Of a DNA stretch of 64,000 bases, positions 60,567 through 64,000 are shown in pieces (within the stretch, counting starts at the first letter, position 1; each line of letters opens with the position of its first letter). A program made the position numbers and the translations under genes. Origin of the DNA: Paenibacillus bovis (lineage in GTDB: Bacteria; Bacillota; Bacilli; Paenibacillales; Paenibacillaceae); assembly GCF_001421015.2 (NCBI RefSeq), contig NZ_CP013023.1, forward strand, positions 3,527,501 to 3,591,500, in the 5' to 3' direction. The notes beneath the pieces are model-generated. The model was not told the DNA's origin, did not search any database, and was given only the letters and a program-made list of their open reading frames with translations.

Positions 60567-61952
60567 TTACGCCAAAGACCCGGATGGCTGCTGATTATCC
60601 AGCAGCGGCAGATCTACACTGACGGTTGTTCCCTGATCCAGCTCACTCTCAATATGCATTTCGCCTTGATGCAGCTTGACGATCTGCTGGGTAATAGCCA
60701 GTCCCAGTCCTGTTCCGCCCTGATTCGGATTCACCTGGAAGAAACGGTCTTTTACTTTTTCCAAAAATTCCGGACTGATTCCGATGCCGGGGTCTTTGAC
60801 CGAGATACGCACTTTGTCAGGCGCTATTTCGGTAATCATTAAGGAAATAATCGAGCCATCCGGTGAGAACTTGATCGCATTGTCGACCAGATTCAGGAAC
60901 ACCTGCTTCAGGCGGTTACCGTCTGCGTAGACAAGGAACGGTCGTTCTCCCGGCTGCAAGTTTAGACTGATATGCTTTTGCTCGGCTTTGGCCCATACAT
61001 TCAGCATCGTCTCCTGCAGCAGTTCCTTCATATTCACTTCGCCCATAACCAGCTTCATCTGATTCTGCTGGAGTTTGGAGAAATCGAGCATTTCCTCAAC
61101 CAGTCCAATCAGACGATCGGTTTCTTTGGAAATGATGCTCATCCCCAGTTTGGTCTCTTCCGGATCAAATCCGCCGGAAACAAGCGTCTCACTCCAGCCC
61201 TTGATACCGGTCAGCGGTGTACGCAGCTCATGGGAGATCGAGGAGATAAAGTCATCCTTAACCTGGTTGCTTTGTACAATCTCGTCTGCCATATAATTCA
61301 GCGTGGATGCCAAATCTCCGATTTCATGAGGATAATTGCCTTTGATCCTGACATTGAAGTCCCCTTTGGCCATCAGAGTGGACACATTGATAATATTATT
61401 GATTGGCTTAACAATCGAGTTCGCCAGGCCAACACTGACAATCAATACGATAATCAGGATGATAATGCCAATACCTGTCGAGACGAGTGTAATATAGAAC
61501 AGCTTTTGATTGACCAGTTCCAGAGAAGTCACATACCGCACCAGATAGGACTTGTCTCCATTAATCTGAATCATCCGGGTGACAGCCATTACATCTTCAC
61601 CGGTTCCGGCCTGTTTGCCGATCCAGCGGCCTGTTGAGCCTGTCAGTGCCTGCGGAATATCTCCAGTCTGAATTGGCTTGTCGAGACGGAACGGCGTAGA
61701 GTTCTGAATAACATTTCCTTTGAGATCTAGTACCTGTACTTCGGCTTTGTCCAGCGTATAAGTGGAGATTAGATCTCTGGAATTGGTTGGTGCACTCGTA
61801 TTATCAAATGAAGACTGCAGATAATTGGAAATACCATCGTAATAATACGTACGAATAGCGAATAGAAATACCATTTCAACCAGAAGAATCGTCAGAAAGA
61901 CGACTAAAAAATAATGCAGAACAATCTGCCGGGTCATCCCCTTTTTAATCAT
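60567..61952 (-). CDS. Sensor histidine kinase (PhoR/WalK-like)
   Basis: A 461-residue membrane kinase. TM1 is at about 10-35, an extracellular sensor of about 110 residues follows, then TM2 at about 160-185 and HAMP (SIVKPINNIINV). HisKA has His241 in SSISHELRTPLTG. The ATPase domain shows NLVDNAIKFSPDG, DPGIGISPE and GGTGLGLAITQQIV. The ATG at 61952 overlaps the response regulator stop (TAATG) and has GGGAG close by; an ATG 21 bases upstream is less likely. Partner of the upstream regulator. Confidence 0.93.
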   Translation of the reverse strand: MIKKGMTRQIVLHYFLVVFLTILLVEMVFLFAIRTYYYDGISNYLQSSFDNTSAPTNSRDLISTYTLDKAEVQVLDLKGNVIQNSTPFRLDKPIQTGDIPQALTGSTGRWIGKQAGTGEDVMAVTRMIQINGDKSYLVRYVTSLELVNQKLFYITLVSTGIGIIILIIVLIVSVGLANSIVKPINNIINVSTLMAKGDFNVRIKGNYPHEIGDLASTLNYMADEIVQSNQVKDDFISSISHELRTPLTGIKGWSETLVSGGFDPEETKLGMSIISKETDRLIGLVEEMLDFSKLQQNQMKLVMGEVNMKELLQETMLNVWAKAEQKHISLNLQPGERPFLVYADGNRLKQVFLNLVDNAIKFSPDGSIISLMITEIAPDKVRISVKDPGIGISPEFLEKVKDRFFQVNPNQGGTGLGLAITQQIVKLHQGEMHIESELDQGTTVSVDLPLLDNQQPSGSLA

Positions 61953-62650
61953 TATGACTCCCGGCCTCTCCATTTATAACCATGTCCCCAAACGGTCTGC
62001 AGGAATTCGGGCTCGGACGGATTGTTTTCGATTTTCTGGCGAAGTCGTCTGATATTTACATCGACGATTTTGGGATCACCCATATAGTCTTTGCCCCATA
62101 CATGATCCAGCAGCAGATCACGGCTAAGCGGTGTATTTTCTTTTTCGAGGAAAAACTGAACCAGCGAGAATTCAGTAGGTGTCAGCTCGATCATTTTGCC
62201 GTTTTTCTTGAATTGTTTGGAGATCAGATCCAGCGTAAACGGACCGGATTCAAAAGATACCTTGGTATCCGATTCCCGCTGTACATTGACGCGGCGCAGC
62301 AAAGACTGGATACGCGCGATTAGTTCGGTCGGGCTGAACGGCTTGCTCACATGATCGTCCGCACCCACCGACAGTGCATAGACCTTATCCTGCTCCTGTA
62401 CTTTGGCTGTCAGAAAAATGATACCGATTCGTTCATTTTTCTCGCGAATCCGGCGACATACCTCAAACCCGTCAATACCCGGCACCATTACATCCAGCAG
62501 TGCGATATCGATATCAGGTACCGTTTCCAACATATGCAGGGCCTGTTCCCCATTTTCGGTCTCCAGTACTTCAAATCCGTTACGTTTCAGGTTGATAATA
62601 ATAAAACTGCGGATAGACTCTTCATCTTCCATAATTAGCACTTTACTCAT
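61952..62650 (-). CDS. OmpR-family response regulator
   Basis: A 232-residue regulator. The receiver domain has Asp53 in IALLDVMVPG and Lys in HVSKPFSP. The C-terminal winged helix has IELTPTEFSLVQFFLE, VDVNIRRLRQKIE and VWGHGYKW. It is one base overlapped with the kinase gene. The ATG follows AGGGAGGAACAGTTGC. It probably controls its own operon and envelope genes. Confidence 0.95.
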   Translation of the reverse strand: MSKVLIMEDEESIRSFIIINLKRNGFEVLETENGEQALHMLETVPDIDIALLDVMVPGIDGFEVCRRIREKNERIGIIFLTAKVQEQDKVYALSVGADDHVSKPFSPTELIARIQSLLRRVNVQRESDTKVSFESGPFTLDLISKQFKKNGKMIELTPTEFSLVQFFLEKENTPLSRDLLLDHVWGKDYMGDPKIVDVNIRRLRQKIENNPSEPEFLQTVWGHGYKWRGRES

Positions 62651-62679
62651 GCAACTGTTCCTCCCTATTTCCCATGCGC

Positions 62680-63930
62680 TTAATTTTGAATAATATTAAT
62701 TTTGTCATTTTCCCAGAGTGCGATAACCTGCCCTCTATTCTCGGCGATGATTTCCCAATCCCCGTTATGATTATTCCATTCATTTTCACTAAAGAATCGA
62801 ACCTCGGCTACCTTTTCACCGGTATCCTTTAATACAAATCGCAAATCTTTATCTTTGTTGGATTTGGTATCCAGTGTAATCTTTTCCATCCAGTCACTGG
62901 CAATTTTAATTACAAAACGACCTTCTTCATCCCTATACTGCTGGCTGACCAATTTTTCCAGTGTAACGCCGCCTGTCCATTGATAATAATTGGTAAACAA
63001 AGGCGTTTCGACCGGAGCGATATTTTCCCAGCCTGCCGGAATCTCGACCATGCCAATTTCCAAGATACCATCGTTATTAATATCTTCGCTGACAATCTGC
63101 ACGTCTTTCCAGGTTGCCTGACGACTGAGCTGGAATACATCCTCCAGCTTGCCATCTCTCATAATAAACAAGTGCGAGAATCCCGACTTCCCGAGTGCCT
63201 GATCCATAATAATACCATTCTGATCCGGGGCTACCTTACCGGCTACTACATTATAGGCACTTACGATATTGTTGAGATCAATAGAATCTATCTTTTTAAA
63301 TCCATTATCGTATCCATAGACTGTCACAGCTACATAATCAGGATTGCTGTTCATGGTCATGGTAGTCAGATTGTTAATCCCGTCTCCATCCATATCGATC
63401 GTTTCATAATAAGAGTAAGGCATATGATCTTCCTTGGTCAGCTTGCCTTTGTCATAATCATACACATCGAGCGTTTTCTGTGTATTATCATTGCTGGCTG
63501 TATCATTGGAATAACCGACCAGTAAATTGCGCCGCCCATCTCCGGTGATATCCGTAATCTCAACACTTTCCAGCGTAAAACCCGAACCCTCGATGGTCAG
63601 CTGCTTTACCCAGGTGTCTCCCGACTGCTCGAAGATCATTCCATTAATGCGGCCATTGGTCGTCTGATAAAAAACAATGGTCTCGCTCGTTCCATCTCCA
63701 TCCAGATCCACGGTCTGGATTCGGCTGGTGTTGCCGTTTTTGGGACTCTGGATACTCGCTCCTTCAGGCAGCTCGGCACTGATGACACTGCTCAGTGTCT
63801 GCTTGTCCGATGGAAGTTCCGGTGTCTGAATCAATGTCTTTGGATCAGACAGCGGGTTAAAGCTGCAGCCGCTCAGCAAAAAGAGCAAGCCGGCTACCGC
63901 CAGCATCCTGATCCATATCATTCGGTTCAT
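62680..63930 (-). CDS. Lipoprotein with FG-GAP/VCBS-like calcium repeats
   Basis: A 416-residue lipoprotein with a signal peptide ending in lipobox LLSGCS (about residue 22). At least four beta-propeller-type repeats carry calcium-loop motifs: DLDGDGTSE, DITGDGRRN, DMDGDGINN and DINNDGILE. These are FG-GAP/VCBS-like and predict an extracellular propeller. The ATG at 63930 has GAGAGTGA upstream; earlier ATGs (63975, 63948) are possible. It is the first gene of an operon with a response regulator, kinase and GNAT. It may be a ligand-binding partner of the kinase sensor, which is inference. Confidence 0.87.
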   Translation of the reverse strand: MNRMIWIRMLAVAGLLFLLSGCSFNPLSDPKTLIQTPELPSDKQTLSSVISAELPEGASIQSPKNGNTSRIQTVDLDGDGTSETIVFYQTTNGRINGMIFEQSGDTWVKQLTIEGSGFTLESVEITDITGDGRRNLLVGYSNDTASNDNTQKTLDVYDYDKGKLTKEDHMPYSYYETIDMDGDGINNLTTMTMNSNPDYVAVTVYGYDNGFKKIDSIDLNNIVSAYNVVAGKVAPDQNGIIMDQALGKSGFSHLFIMRDGKLEDVFQLSRQATWKDVQIVSEDINNDGILEIGMVEIPAGWENIAPVETPLFTNYYQWTGGVTLEKLVSQQYRDEEGRFVIKIASDWMEKITLDTKSNKDKDLRFVLKDTGEKVAEVRFFSENEWNNHNGDWEIIAENRGQVIALWENDKINIIQN

Positions 63931-64000
63931 TATTATCACTCTCTTCATCGGCCTGCCGTATAGATTGCAGGCCATTTTGGTTATAGCAATCTTCGTTCCG

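Noticed and set aside
63857..64000. End of another minus-strand gene entering from the right edge
   Set aside because: A frame stays open from the edge to 63857, overlapping the lipoprotein gene by about 70 bases with acidic composition. It is too short to tell from chance and the overlap is large.

Overview
The window reads as a chromosomal segment of a Paenibacillus-like member of the Bacillales. The evidence is strong AGGAGG-type ribosome sites, TTG/GTG starts, YesMN-type two-component systems beside sugar ABC transporters, an OhrR regulator, XerS, YqjM/NamA and YqkB-like proteins, and cre and Fur sites matching Bacillus consensus. No rRNA, tRNA, CRISPR array, prophage or intact insertion sequence was recognised. 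Most genes are on the minus strand. The left edge cuts a molybdopterin oxidoreductase.

Layout: 1-2.7 kb, molybdoenzyme with a small coupled partner, then an aldo/keto reductase. 3-4.4 kb, BrnQ carrier. 4.7-10.1 kb, pectin module (AraC regulator, secreted pectinesterase, very large multidomain pectate lyase). 10.2-12.7 kb, small proteins including a YqkB/HesB-like protein and a YdcF-like protein. 13.2-17.2 kb, a cytosolic transglutaminase-like giant paired with a CBM9-like protein. 17.5-24.4 kb, acetyltransferases, OhrR, SDR, XerS, FMN reductase, and moeA-mobB for molybdenum cofactor. 24.9-34.7 kb, a mannoside-use locus (binding protein, two permeases, YesM/YesN-like kinase and regulator, beta-mannosidase) with a consensus CcpA site on its promoter. 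35.0-37.8 kb, a PspA envelope-stress cluster (pspA, DUF350, DUF4178, DUF4247) behind a canonical SigW-like promoter. 38.2-39.9 kb, an exported protein with a duplicated His-containing helical domain and a copper-amine-oxidase-N-like tail. 40.3-47.1 kb, NamA, an amino-acid ABC transporter with fused binding protein and permease, an M20 amidohydrolase and a Cys/Ser/Gly-tailed membrane protein. 47.2-48.4 kb, an AT-rich islet of two unknown genes and a coding remnant. 48.5-54.0 kb, MFS transporter, Fur-controlled siderophore binding protein and a four-PAS hybrid kinase. 54.4-59.3 kb, glycogen genes glgA-glgB divergent from glgC. 59.5-63.9 kb, operon of lipoprotein, response regulator, histidine kinase and double-GNAT protein.

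The themes are plant-polymer use (pectin, mannan), storage of the resulting glucose as glycogen, carbon-catabolite and iron control, and envelope-stress response. Intergenic regions hold an unusual number of short tandem repeats (7-, 7-, 9-, 18- and 19-bp units). Points most worth follow-up are the SigW-PspA cluster, the duplicated His helical domain, the transglutaminase/CBM9 pair, the AT-rich islet, and the 14-copy heptamer upstream of the mannoside operon. All function calls are by eye from protein sequence; no database search was run.
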